Assembly (NCBI GenBank): GCA_022360415.1
Contig: JAKSDB010000065.1
Span: forward strand, 1 to 5,656
Source of the DNA: Chlorobiales bacterium
Lineage (GTDB): Bacteria > Bacteroidota > Chlorobiia > Chlorobiales > Chlorobiaceae
Reading direction: 5' to 3'
Length of the DNA: 5,656 bases
Made by a program: the position numbers and the translations under genes. The stretch's first letter is position 1. Each line of letters starts with the position of its first letter. This document shows positions 1 through 5,656 of the stretch, piece by piece. The notes beneath the pieces are model-generated. The model made no database searches, had not been told where the DNA came from, and saw only the letters and a program-made list of their open reading frames with translations.

Positions 1-120
1 GGTCATCGTCCGGGAAACCGCTCCGGCACTCTGGTGACGGCCTGCCATTACAAGGTGAAGTTCGCAGGGCACCGGTTGCCAGAGCTGCAATTGGTGATTA
101 TTGACTATTCCTTATCTTGA
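1..120 (+). CDS. Possible 3' tail of an unrecognised ORF (partial)
   Basis: Frame 1 is open from the left edge to a TGA at 118-120, giving 39 residues that start GHRPGNRSGTLV and end LVIIDYSLS. I do not recognise a family, no motif is visible, and the stretch overlaps an imperfect inverted repeat. An open frame this short can occur by chance. It is listed only because it could be the end of a gene lying left of the window. No convincing reading frame was found on the minus strand here. Confidence 0.15.
   Translation, partial: GHRPGNRSGTLVTACHYKVKFAGHRLPELQLVIIDYSLS
29..84. repeat. Imperfect inverted repeat / potential hairpin
   Basis: CTCTGG at 29-34 is complementary to CCAGAG at 79-84. Nested inside, CCTGC at 41-45 is complementary to GCAGG at 64-68. 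The two helices would enclose a loop of about 18 nt, with mismatched GC-rich sequence between them. No T-run follows, so it is not a standard intrinsic terminator. It may be the edge of a mobile element, a structured RNA end or chance pairing; the sequence does not decide between these. Confidence 0.3.
91..118 (+). promoter_or_regulatory. Weak candidate promoter for the MNT gene
   Basis: TTGGTG (91-96) and TATCTT (113-118) are separated by 16 nt and resemble a sigma-70-type -35/-10 pair (3 of 6 and 4 of 6 consensus matches). The start codon is about 70 nt downstream. This is a weak match by eye. The ribosome binding site is also poor: only the purine-rich stretch at about 178-188 precedes the ATG. 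Confidence 0.2.
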
Positions 121-190
121 AGAAAATCGAAAGGCCATTTGAAAACAGCCAAGAAACTCAAGCTAAACGATCAGCACAGAGAGACAGGCA

Positions 191-490
191 ATGATCGACA
201 AAGACCAAATCACTGAAATAATTCAGGCTAACCAGGAATTGCTGCAAAAATTTTTCGTCAGATCTGTTGCGGTATTCGGCTCCGTCGTGCGGAAGGATGC
301 CGGCCCGGAAAGCGATGCGGACATCCTCGTGGAATTTGAGCCGGGCGCTGAAATTGGTTTGTTCGAATTTGTCCAGTTAAAAAACACTTTGAGCGACCTG
401 CTTAGCACCGGGGTAGATCTGGTAACACCTGATGCACTCCATCCCGCGCTCAAAGACAGAATTCTAAGCGAGGCTCGACGTGTCGCATAG
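191..490 (+). CDS. MNT-type minimal nucleotidyltransferase (antitoxin half of an MNT/HEPN pair)
   Basis: A 99-residue protein of the Pol-beta-like minimal nucleotidyltransferase superfamily. The signature is visible: FGSVVR at residues 29-34 (the GSxxR nucleotide-binding motif), the metal-binding pair D42 and D44 in SDADILVEF, and a third carboxylate D76 in VDLVTP. The ending ALHPALKDRILSEARRVA is typical of the small proteins encoded just before DUF86/HEPN genes, and the length is full for the family. In characterised MntA/HepT pairs, the MNT protein neutralises the HEPN RNase toxin by transferring AMP to a tyrosine of the toxin. Here the partner gene seems to be truncated (frame beginning at 480, 11-nt overlap), so this is probably an orphan antitoxin with all catalytic residues intact. 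It could still act on another HEPN toxin in the cell. The family assignment is firm; the biological role is inferred. Confidence 0.9.
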   Translation: MIDKDQITEIIQANQELLQKFFVRSVAVFGSVVRKDAGPESDADILVEFEPGAEIGLFEFVQLKNTLSDLLSTGVDLVTPDALHPALKDRILSEARRVA

Positions 491-557
491 AGACTGGCAC
501 AAAAATGGTCATAATACAGCTCCCCTTCACAACCTTCCTCCGATAATCTCCTTGGTT

Positions 558-566
558 TGTTATATT
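558..566 (+). promoter_or_regulatory. glyS: Candidate extended -10 promoter for the glyS operon
   Basis: TGTTATATT matches an extended -10 element (TG, one base, then TATATT, which is 5 of 6 to TATAAT). No good -35 is seen upstream, which extended -10 promoters tolerate. Transcription would start near 573 and leave an untranslated leader of about 140 nt. The surrounding stretch 491-715 is AT-richer than the genes and holds no believable gene, so a promoter for the downstream operon is expected somewhere in it. Assigned by eye only. Confidence 0.35.
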
Positions 567-591
567 CATTGTTTTATCCGCATAGGTGTAC

Positions 592-604
592 GGCGAAAAT
601 CGCC
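592..604 (+). other. Small perfect hairpin in the glyS leader
   Basis: GGCGA (592-596), AAA loop, TCGCC (600-604) form a perfect 5-bp stem. It is followed by ATTATT and not a T-run, so it is too short and lacks the tail for an efficient terminator. It sits in the presumed leader of glyS. No T-box signature (TGGNACCGCG-like) or other riboswitch core was recognised between 491 and 715. Confidence 0.3.
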
Positions 605-664
605 ATTATTCCCTGCAACGTCGGGATACAGAGGCGTTAATAAATTCCGGGCACTTCCGAACGC

Positions 665-694
665 TTTACAGGAAGTCTGAAGAAACAGGATTAT
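665..694 (+). promoter_or_regulatory. glyS: Alternative weak promoter close to glyS
   Basis: TTTACA (665-670, 5 of 6 to TTGACA) is followed after 18 nt by GATTAT (689-694, 4 of 6 to TATAAT). Transcription would begin about 15 nt before the ATG at 716. It competes with the extended -10 site at 558-566. Neither can be preferred from sequence alone. Confidence 0.2.
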
Positions 695-715
695 AACACT
701 ACGGTTCAAAGAACT

Positions 716-2185
716 ATGAGCAATCAGGATACAGGCAGGGTGCAGAGCACGGCCCAGTCGCCCGAAAAAGTGATGAATAAACTGGTCTCGCTTGCAAAGC
801 GGAGAGGTTTCATCTACCCGTCATCGGAGATCTACGGAGGACTTTCTTCCTGCTTCGACTACGGCCCGCTCGGCAGCGAGATGAAGAAGAATATCAAGGA
901 CCTCTGGTGGTACTCGATGACCAGACAGCACCGGAACATCGTCGGCATCGACGCTGCGATCATGATGAATCCGACGGTATGGGAGGCCTCGGGCCATGTG
1001 GCGAGCTTCAATGACCCCATGATCGACGACAAAACAACGAAACGGCGTTACCGGGCGGACCACCTGATCGAGAACCATATCGAAAAGCTGCGCCGCGACG
1101 GCAGGGAAGAAGATGCTCACAGGGTAAGCACCTACTATGAACGAGCCTCTGAAACAGAAGATCCGAACAGGGCGTTTTACGATATCATCGTCGCTGAGGA
1201 GATCAAGGCGCCGGATACAGGCTCGTCGGACTGGACAGAAGTCCGGCAGTTCAATCTCATGTTCCAGTGCAACATGGGCGCGCTGGCCGATTCTTCAGGC
1301 ATCGTTTACCTGAGACCTGAAACCGCCCAGGGAATCTTCGTCAACTTCCATAATGTTCGCGAATCCAACCGCATGAAGGTACCCTTCGGCATAGCACAGA
1401 TCGGCAAGGCGTTCCGTAACGAGATCGTCAAGGGGAACTTCATTTTCCGCATGGTCGAGTTCGAGCAGATGGAAATGCAGTATTTCATCCAGCCCGGAAC
1501 CCAGGAAGAATCTTTCGAAACATGGCGTGAGAAACGTTTCAACTGGTACGTCGAGAGGCTGGGCATGGAGAGGGAAAAGCTGCACTGGTACAAGCACGAC
1601 AAGCTTGCCCACTATGCCGACCTTGCTTACGACATCAAGTTCGAGTTCCCCTTCGGCATCGAGGAAATCGAAGGGATTCATTCCCGAACCGATTTCGACC
1701 TGAAACAGCACCAGGAGTTCTCGGGCAAAAACATGGAATATATCGATCAGGCAACCAATGAACGCTACATTCCCTATGTCGTCGAAACATCTGCCGGATG
1801 TGACCGGCTTTTCCTCGCACTCCTGTGCGACGCCTATACCGAGGACGTTGTCGATGGCGAACAGAGGGTCATGATGAAGTTTTCGACAAAAATCGCACCC
1901 GTCAAAGCCGCCGTCCTTCCCCTGATGAAAAAAGGCGAAATGGGCGAAAAAGCGGCACAGCTTCGCGCCGAACTTGCTGAAGATTTCCTTGTACAGTATG
2001 ACGACGCCGGTTCAATCGGAAAACGCTATCGCAGGCAGGATGAAATCGGAACGCCTTTCTGCTTCACGGTTGATCATGATACCCTTGAAGACAACACCGT
2101 AACGGTGCGGTACCGCAACTCGGCACAGCAGGAAAGGCTGGATATATCCAGGGTAAAGGCTTTTCTTGGTGAGAAACTTGCTTAA
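716..2185 (+). CDS. glyS: Glycine--tRNA ligase, single-chain class II type
   Basis: A 489-residue cytoplasmic enzyme that attaches glycine to tRNA-Gly using ATP. It is the homodimeric (alpha2) form found in Thermus, many Bacteroidota/Chlorobi, archaea and eukaryotes, not the two-subunit GlyQ/GlyS enzyme. Visible parts: family N-terminus RRGFIYPSSEIYGGL (residues 29-43) and CFDYGPLGSEMKKN (46-59) around motif 1; SGHVASFNDP (92-101); an insertion at about 102-165; LRPETAQGIFVNF (199-211); class II motif 2 from GKAFRNEI (230-237, Arg234 and Glu236) to FRMVEFEQMEMQYF (244-257); the glycine-pocket region EIEGIHSRTDFDL (317-329); motif 3 ETSAGCDRLFLALL (357-370, Arg364); and a C-terminal anticodon-binding domain from about 390 to the end. 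The first about 19 residues are a poorly conserved extension. The ATG at 773 (Met20) is an alternative start, and neither start has a strong Shine-Dalgarno sequence. The stop is 15 nt before the next gene, so co-transcription with bchP is likely. The symbol glyQS is also used for this form. Confidence 0.97.
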   Translation: MSNQDTGRVQSTAQSPEKVMNKLVSLAKRRGFIYPSSEIYGGLSSCFDYGPLGSEMKKNIKDLWWYSMTRQHRNIVGIDAAIMMNPTVWEASGHVASFNDPMIDDKTTKRRYRADHLIENHIEKLRRDGREEDAHRVSTYYERASETEDPNRAFYDIIVAEEIKAPDTGSSDWTEVRQFNLMFQCNMGALADSSGIVYLRPETAQGIFVNFHNVRESNRMKVPFGIAQIGKAFRNEIVKGNFIFRMVEFEQMEMQYFIQPGTQEESFETWREKRFNWYVERLGMEREKLHWYKHDKLAHYADLAYDIKFEFPFGIEEIEGIHSRTDFDLKQHQEFSGKNMEYIDQATNERYIPYVVETSAGCDRLFLALLCDAYTEDVVDGEQRVMMKFSTKIAPVKAAVLPLMKKGEMGEKAAQLRAELAEDFLVQYDDAGSIGKRYRRQDEIGTPFCFTVDHDTLEDNTVTVRYRNSAQQERLDISRVKAFLGEKLA

Positions 2186-2200
2186 ACAACTTTCTGAACC

Positions 2201-3340
2201 ATGCGTTACGATGTCGCTGTCATAGGCGGCGGGCCTTCCGGGGCCGTTGCCGCCGCAGAACTTGCAAAGGAAGGTATAGCCACCGTTCTGATCGAACGGA
2301 ACCTCGGGAACGTCAAGCCCTGCGGTGGAGCAATTCCCCTCGGGCTGATAGAGGAGTTCAGCATACCTGACACTCTGGTGGAAAAAAAGCTGTCGAAGAT
2401 GAGCGTCCGATCTCCAAAAGGAAGGATGATCTCGATGGAAATGCCTAACGGCTATGTCGGCATGGTACGCCGGGAACGCTTCGACAGTTACCTGCGCGAC
2501 ATGGCAGGCCGCCACGGAACGGAAGTCATCGAGGCGCTCGTGAAGGAGATCCGGCAAAACGGTAACGGGTATACCATTCTCCTCTCCAGAGACCTGCCTC
2601 CTGTTGAGGCGTCCTACGTCATCGGAGCCGACGGCGCCAACTCAAAAACCGCCGTGGAACTCGGTTTCCCCGCAAACGAACTGCAGGTGATCGCCATGCA
2701 GCAGCGGTTTCACTACTGCGACACGCTGAAACCGTACGAGGAGCTTGTTGAAATCTGGTTTGACGGAGAGGTGTCCCCTGACTTTTACGGCTGGATTTTC
2801 CCGAAAACCGACCATATCGCTATCGGAACCGGAACGGAGTTTCGCAAACACAATCTCAAAAAGTTGCAAAATCGTTTTGTCGAAAAGCTCGGCGTTGCTG
2901 AAAAACCCTACCTCGATGAAGCGGCAAAGATTCCCATGAAACCAAGAAAATCGTTCAGCCAGGAAAAAGCCATACTGATAGGGGACGCGGCGGGTCTTGT
3001 CACCCCGGCAAACGGCGAAGGCATCTTCTTCGCAATGCGCTCAGGGAAGCTTGGGGCTCAGGCCATGATCGAACGGATTCGGAACAACCTCCCGCTGAAA
3101 ACCTATGAGAAAACGTTCAGGAAACTGTATGCCCCAATCTTTTTCGGACTGCAGACGCTCCAGTCGGTCTATTATAAAAGCGACCGGCTCAGAGAAAGCT
3201 TTGTGGCGATCTGCGAGGATACCGACGTACAGCGGATCACCTTTGACTCTTACCTGTACAAGCAAATGGTGCCGGCGCCCTGGAGCGTACAGATGAAGAT
3301 TTTCATGAAAAACATCTACCATCTGGTAAAAGGATCCTAA
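2201..3340 (+). CDS. bchP: Geranylgeranyl reductase of the BchP/ChlP family
   Basis: A 379-residue FAD-dependent reductase. The family reduces double bonds of the geranylgeranyl group, as the diphosphate or esterified to (bacterio)chlorophyll, towards phytyl. The FAD-binding N-terminus is YDVAVIGGGPSGAVAA (residues 3-18), with acidic E32 closing the Rossmann fold. KPCGGAIPLG (39-48) is the hallmark that separates ChlP/BchP from other flavin monooxygenase-like proteins. Further markers are IGADGANS (141-148), FYGWIFPKTDHIAIGTGT (195-212), the second FAD motif GDAAGLVTPANGEGIFFAMR (261-280) and the C-terminal FDSYLYKQMVP (348-358), shared with plant ChlP. Length is normal for the bacterial family. 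Green sulfur bacteria make BChl a with phytol, Chl a with a phytadienol tail and antenna BChls with farnesol, and are known to carry more than one homologue. Which substrate this copy serves is therefore not decidable here. It is cytoplasmic or membrane-peripheral. The start follows glyS by 15 nt without a clear ribosome binding site, and the next gene starts right after its stop. Confidence 0.9.
   Translation: MRYDVAVIGGGPSGAVAAAELAKEGIATVLIERNLGNVKPCGGAIPLGLIEEFSIPDTLVEKKLSKMSVRSPKGRMISMEMPNGYVGMVRRERFDSYLRDMAGRHGTEVIEALVKEIRQNGNGYTILLSRDLPPVEASYVIGADGANSKTAVELGFPANELQVIAMQQRFHYCDTLKPYEELVEIWFDGEVSPDFYGWIFPKTDHIAIGTGTEFRKHNLKKLQNRFVEKLGVAEKPYLDEAAKIPMKPRKSFSQEKAILIGDAAGLVTPANGEGIFFAMRSGKLGAQAMIERIRNNLPLKTYEKTFRKLYAPIFFGLQTLQSVYYKSDRLRESFVAICEDTDVQRITFDSYLYKQMVPAPWSVQMKIFMKNIYHLVKGS
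3328..3334 (+). promoter_or_regulatory. Ribosome binding site for the DUF2499/DUF3593 gene
   Basis: AAAAGGA lies 6 nt before the ATG at 3341 and inside the last codons of bchP. It is the clearest Shine-Dalgarno sequence of the three genes in this operon. Because the stop of bchP directly abuts this ATG, translational coupling with bchP is likely. It supports 3341 as the start. Confidence 0.6.
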
Positions 3341-4039
3341 ATGCTCCTGTCACTTCCGAACTGGCTTATTCATATATCCTCTTCTCTCGAATGGGGCATC
3401 GCCTCTTTCCTGATGTTCCGCTACGGTAACATGATCGGCCGCACGGATGTCCGGCGACTGGGACTCTTTATGATTCCCCACTGGGTCGGGAGCTGGTTCG
3501 TGCTGGCTTACCATATAAGCGGTGACGCCGTCCCCGTATTGCTTGATCTTTCGGAAACCGTCAACCTTTTCGGAAGCCTTGCCCTGCTTTACGCTTCGCT
3601 CGGGATTCTTAAAGCCACAAAAAGCCGTAACAGGGGAGGCATCATCGCGGCTGCAGGGCTTTTTCTTGTTTCAGGCAGGCCACAGTCCTATATGGGAGAA
3701 GATGTTTTCGACCTTATTCTTCAGATCTCCAGCGTGGTATATCTCAGCTTTCTGGTGATCCTTGTAAAGATTAAAAAAAGGGACCCCGACCTCTTATCGG
3801 GGCTGACAGTCGCCGGTTTCTGGTTTGTGCTGGTGTTCATCGGCGTTACGGTATTCTTCATGTACCTTTCGACAGAGGTTCGCGCGTTTCCGACACTAAC
3901 TCACGACGATCTCCTGCACGGAAGCGCCGAAAGTCTGCTTACCATCAGCAACCTGATGATTATTCTGGGGATTCACCGTCAGATAAAGCATGCTGAAACA
4001 AGAGCCTGCAAACCGCTCGTTTCTGCTCTAAGGGCTTAG
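3341..4039 (+). CDS. Polytopic membrane protein, DUF2499 (Ycf49-like) fused to DUF3593
   Basis: A 232-residue integral membrane protein of unknown function. Hydrophobic segments lie at about residues 6-27, 41-59, 70-91, 99-111 (short), 122-144, 152-178 and 194-213. The first part, LPNWLIHISSSLEWGIASF (5-23) followed by MFRYGN and an IPHWVGSWFVLAYH segment (45-58), matches what I know of DUF2499, the Ycf49-like proteins of cyanobacteria and plastids. The last part, FWFVLVFIGVTVF (160-172) and DDLLHGSAESLLTISNLMII (189-208), matches DUF3593, which in cyanobacteria is to my knowledge a separate small protein. The two are joined here by a basic loop near 92-98 and a central membrane segment. Conserved-looking histidines in or near the membrane are H11, H47, H58 and H193. 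There is no signal peptide; the first segment would act as an anchor. It starts immediately after bchP, so a role linked to chlorophyll-tail reduction or pigment-membrane assembly is suggested by context only. Homology was judged by eye and the function is unknown. Confidence 0.85.
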   Translation: MLLSLPNWLIHISSSLEWGIASFLMFRYGNMIGRTDVRRLGLFMIPHWVGSWFVLAYHISGDAVPVLLDLSETVNLFGSLALLYASLGILKATKSRNRGGIIAAAGLFLVSGRPQSYMGEDVFDLILQISSVVYLSFLVILVKIKKRDPDLLSGLTVAGFWFVLVFIGVTVFFMYLSTEVRAFPTLTHDDLLHGSAESLLTISNLMIILGIHRQIKHAETRACKPLVSALRA

Positions 4040-5656
4040 AATCTTCCGGTATGTTTCAGGGTCTTCCAGAACAGCAATCGCCTTTTTAACAACAGGATCG
4101 CCTTCAATAAGGCTTCTTCGGGCAGCGTCTTCGTCAAAATGGCGCATGATCTCATGTTCAAGAGCCAGAGCAATCGTTTCCGATTCGTTTGAGATTTTCC
4201 TGATTGCAAGGCGCTTCATCTCGCTTTCCAGGGATGCAATCAGCGCAGCTGCTTTCTCGGAAGTCTTTTCCTGAGATTCTTCAAGAGATTTTTTCACTTC
4301 CTCCAGCAGAACCTCCGGTTCGGTTTTGTAGACGAATCCTTCGCTTTTAACAAAGCTTTCGAAATCCTGCATCAGTGTCTTTCTGTCTATCCCGGATGCC
4401 GGAAGGCTATCGTTTGATGCCCTGTACCTGTTGGCATAGCGGAACAGCAATCCTTCCTTGCGGAGGTATGCTTCGTACCCCCCCGGCTCAGGAGTCTCAA
4501 GCTGGATATCCGGCAGAATCCCCCCGCCGCCGTATACCTTGCGTTTGTTTCGGGTATAATAAACCGTCCGGTCCTCACCGGCATCCTTCTGCATGAGAAC
4601 ATGGCGGCTCCCTTCTGTCCAGTCATAGGGTTTCTGGATAAGGCGTCCTGACGGAGTGTAATACTTAGCGGTTGTCATTTTCAAGGTGCAATCGTAGGGG
4701 AGGCTGATAACAGATTGTACGAACCCTTTTCCGAAGGAACGTTCCCCGATAACCACCCCCCTGTCAAGCTCCTGAATTGCACCTGCGACAATCTCCGATG
4801 CCGATGCGCTGTTGCCGTTTATCAGCACGGCAAGAGGCATTTTTTCGACGGTAGGTTCTCTTTTTGTCTTATAGAGGATTTCGCTTTCAGGTTCACGCCC
4901 CATCGTCGAGACGACCCGGCTCCCTTTCTCGACAAAGAGCCCTGTCACGTCGACGGCAACATCCAGCAGACCGCCAGGATTATTGCGCAGATCAAGAATC
5001 GCCGCATTCATTGGAATGTTCCTGATCTTTGCGGCGGCTCGCAGCTCGTTGACAGCTTTTCCAAGCTCATCTGCGCTCCTGTTACCGAACGAGCTCATCT
5101 CCAAATAACCGACAGAACCAAAAAGCCCTGCAAAACGAACGCTGTTCACCCTTACTTCCTGACGGGTCAACGTATACCGTTTCAGCCCTTTCTGCCCGTA
5201 TCTTTCAACAGAAAGAACAACCCTGCTTCCCGAAGACCCCTTTATGAGAGTTGTCACCTCCTCAAGCTCTTTACCCTCGACAGCATGTCTGCCAATCTTT
5301 ACAATCCGGTCGCCAACAAGCAGTCCGGCATCCGATGCCGGCGTTCCCCCGAAAACCGAGACGATATAAACATCCCCGGCAATCTCGGAAATCCTGACAC
5401 CGATTCCTGCATATTGCCCGCTGGTAAGCTCTCCAAGATCCCGCGATTCCTGTTCATCGAGAAATACAGTGTACTGATCAAGGGTCTCGAGCATACCGTC
5501 TATACCGGCATACATAAACTCAGCAGTATCCAGACTGTCAACATAGCTTTCCGACGCCCTCTGGTAAACATCCCCCAAAAGCTCTATGTTTCTCGCAATG
5601 GAAAAATAGTCGCTCTCTTTACCTTCAGACGGCTTCAGCGCCGCTCCTGTAACGAC
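4028..5656 (-). CDS. S41 C-terminal processing peptidase with PDZ domain (5' end outside window)
   Basis: The visible 542 residues (numbered from the window edge) belong to the CtpA/Prc serine protease family, which trims or degrades exported proteins in the envelope. The frame is open to position 5656. The TTG at 5578 is not a real start, because upstream codons (YFSIARNIELLGDVYQRASE) continue the family's N-terminal helical region. The signal peptide must lie beyond the edge. Order of parts: N-terminal helices to about residue 67 (GIDGMLETLDQYTVFLD, 51-67); PDZ domain about 80-165, with YAGIGVRI and GLLVGDRIVKI; protease core about 165-390. The catalytic serine is S285 in NGNSASASEI and the lysine is K310 in SFGKGFVQ, 25 residues apart as in CtpA/CtpB. 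The oxyanion/structural motif LDLRNNPGG is at 221-229. After the core, about 150 mostly helical, Glu/Lys-rich residues form a C-terminal extension. It is convergent with the DUF2499/DUF3593 gene, overlapping its 3' end by 12 bp. Confidence 0.95.
   Translation of the reverse strand, partial: VVTGAALKPSEGKESDYFSIARNIELLGDVYQRASESYVDSLDTAEFMYAGIDGMLETLDQYTVFLDEQESRDLGELTSGQYAGIGVRISEIAGDVYIVSVFGGTPASDAGLLVGDRIVKIGRHAVEGKELEEVTTLIKGSSGSRVVLSVERYGQKGLKRYTLTRQEVRVNSVRFAGLFGSVGYLEMSSFGNRSADELGKAVNELRAAAKIRNIPMNAAILDLRNNPGGLLDVAVDVTGLFVEKGSRVVSTMGREPESEILYKTKREPTVEKMPLAVLINGNSASASEIVAGAIQELDRGVVIGERSFGKGFVQSVISLPYDCTLKMTTAKYYTPSGRLIQKPYDWTEGSRHVLMQKDAGEDRTVYYTRNKRKVYGGGGILPDIQLETPEPGGYEAYLRKEGLLFRYANRYRASNDSLPASGIDRKTLMQDFESFVKSEGFVYKTEPEVLLEEVKKSLEESQEKTSEKAAALIASLESEMKRLAIRKISNESETIALALEHEIMRHFDEDAARRSLIEGDPVVKKAIAVLEDPETYRKILSP

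Larger units (their letters stand above)
480..680 (+). pseudogene. Stub of a DUF86/HEPN toxin gene (N-terminus only)
   Basis: A GTG at 480 lies 11 nt inside the end of the MNT gene, the overlapping layout usual for MNT/HEPN pairs. The frame starts MSHRDWH, and MSHRDW is a very common beginning of DUF86 HEPN proteins. From about residue 8 (base 501) the translation (KNGHNTAPLH...) no longer resembles the family, which should continue with a charged helix of the RxEDIL type and contain an RxxxxH RNase motif. Neither is visible in this frame, nor did I see HEPN sequence in other frames before 716. The frame stays open by chance to a TGA at 678-680, giving 66 residues against about 110-120 for intact relatives. 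The likeliest reading is a deletion that joined the first few toxin codons to the upstream region of the next gene. The alternative is a coincidental start. Confidence 0.5.

Noticed and set aside
480..680. A functional 66-residue protein from the GTG at 480
   Set aside because: Only the first six or seven residues look like a known family. The rest has low-complexity leader-like composition with no motif, so a truncated remnant is the better call.
491..715. T-box riboswitch for glyS
   Set aside because: No T-box core (TGGNACCGCG-like) sequence, specifier stem or terminator/antiterminator pair with a T-run could be found.
1295..1711. Long minus-strand open frame inside glyS
   Set aside because: It lies wholly antisense to conserved GlyRS motifs, has no recognisable domain, and is explained by codon bias of the plus-strand gene.
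2012..2557. Minus-strand open frame of about 180 codons across the glyS/bchP junction
   Set aside because: It runs antisense to the GlyRS anticodon-binding domain and the BchP FAD-binding region, has no family-like motif, and overlaps two strongly supported genes.
716..3340. Functional link between GlyRS and chlorophyll synthesis through glycine
   Set aside because: Green sulfur bacteria make 5-aminolevulinate from glutamyl-tRNA, so glycine supply is not the first step. Adjacency alone does not support a metabolic link.
1..5656. CRISPR array, tRNA or rRNA genes, complete insertion sequence
   Set aside because: No regularly spaced direct repeats, no tRNA-like cloverleaf ending in CCA context, no rRNA sequence and no transposase were seen on either strand.

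Overview
The window looks like chromosomal DNA of a green sulfur bacterium (Chlorobiaceae, e.g. Chlorobium, Pelodictyon or Prosthecochloris). The reasons are a single-chain glycyl-tRNA synthetase, a BchP/ChlP-type geranylgeranyl reductase beside a membrane protein whose relatives are otherwise known from cyanobacteria and chloroplasts, and a large S41 protease of the kind common in Chlorobi/Bacteroidota. The assignment rests on remembered family features, not on a database search.

Left part (about 1-715): an accessory-looking stretch. The edge holds a short open frame of unknown nature lying in an imperfect inverted repeat. Next comes an intact small MNT-type nucleotidyltransferase (191-490), the antitoxin half of an MNT/HEPN pair. 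The overlapping GTG-started frame at 480 begins MSHRDW, as DUF86/HEPN partners do, and then loses all resemblance, so the toxin gene appears to survive only as a stub. The rest, to 715, is a non-coding leader for the next gene, with a possible extended -10 promoter and a small perfect hairpin.

Centre (716-4039): three genes read rightward with 15-nt and 0-nt gaps, probably one operon: glyS (protein synthesis), bchP (reduction of the geranylgeranyl tail of (bacterio)chlorophyll), and a polytopic membrane protein. The N-terminal half of that last protein resembles DUF2499 (Ycf49-like) and its C-terminal half resembles DUF3593. This apparent fusion, directly behind bchP, is the most interesting signal in the window. 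A role in chlorophyll-tail or pigment-membrane biology is a reasonable but untested inference.

Right part (4028-5656, minus strand): a PDZ-containing S41 C-terminal processing protease with its Ser/Lys catalytic pair visible. It converges on the membrane-protein gene with a 12-bp overlap of the two coding 3' ends. Its frame is open through the right edge, so its N-terminus lies outside the window.
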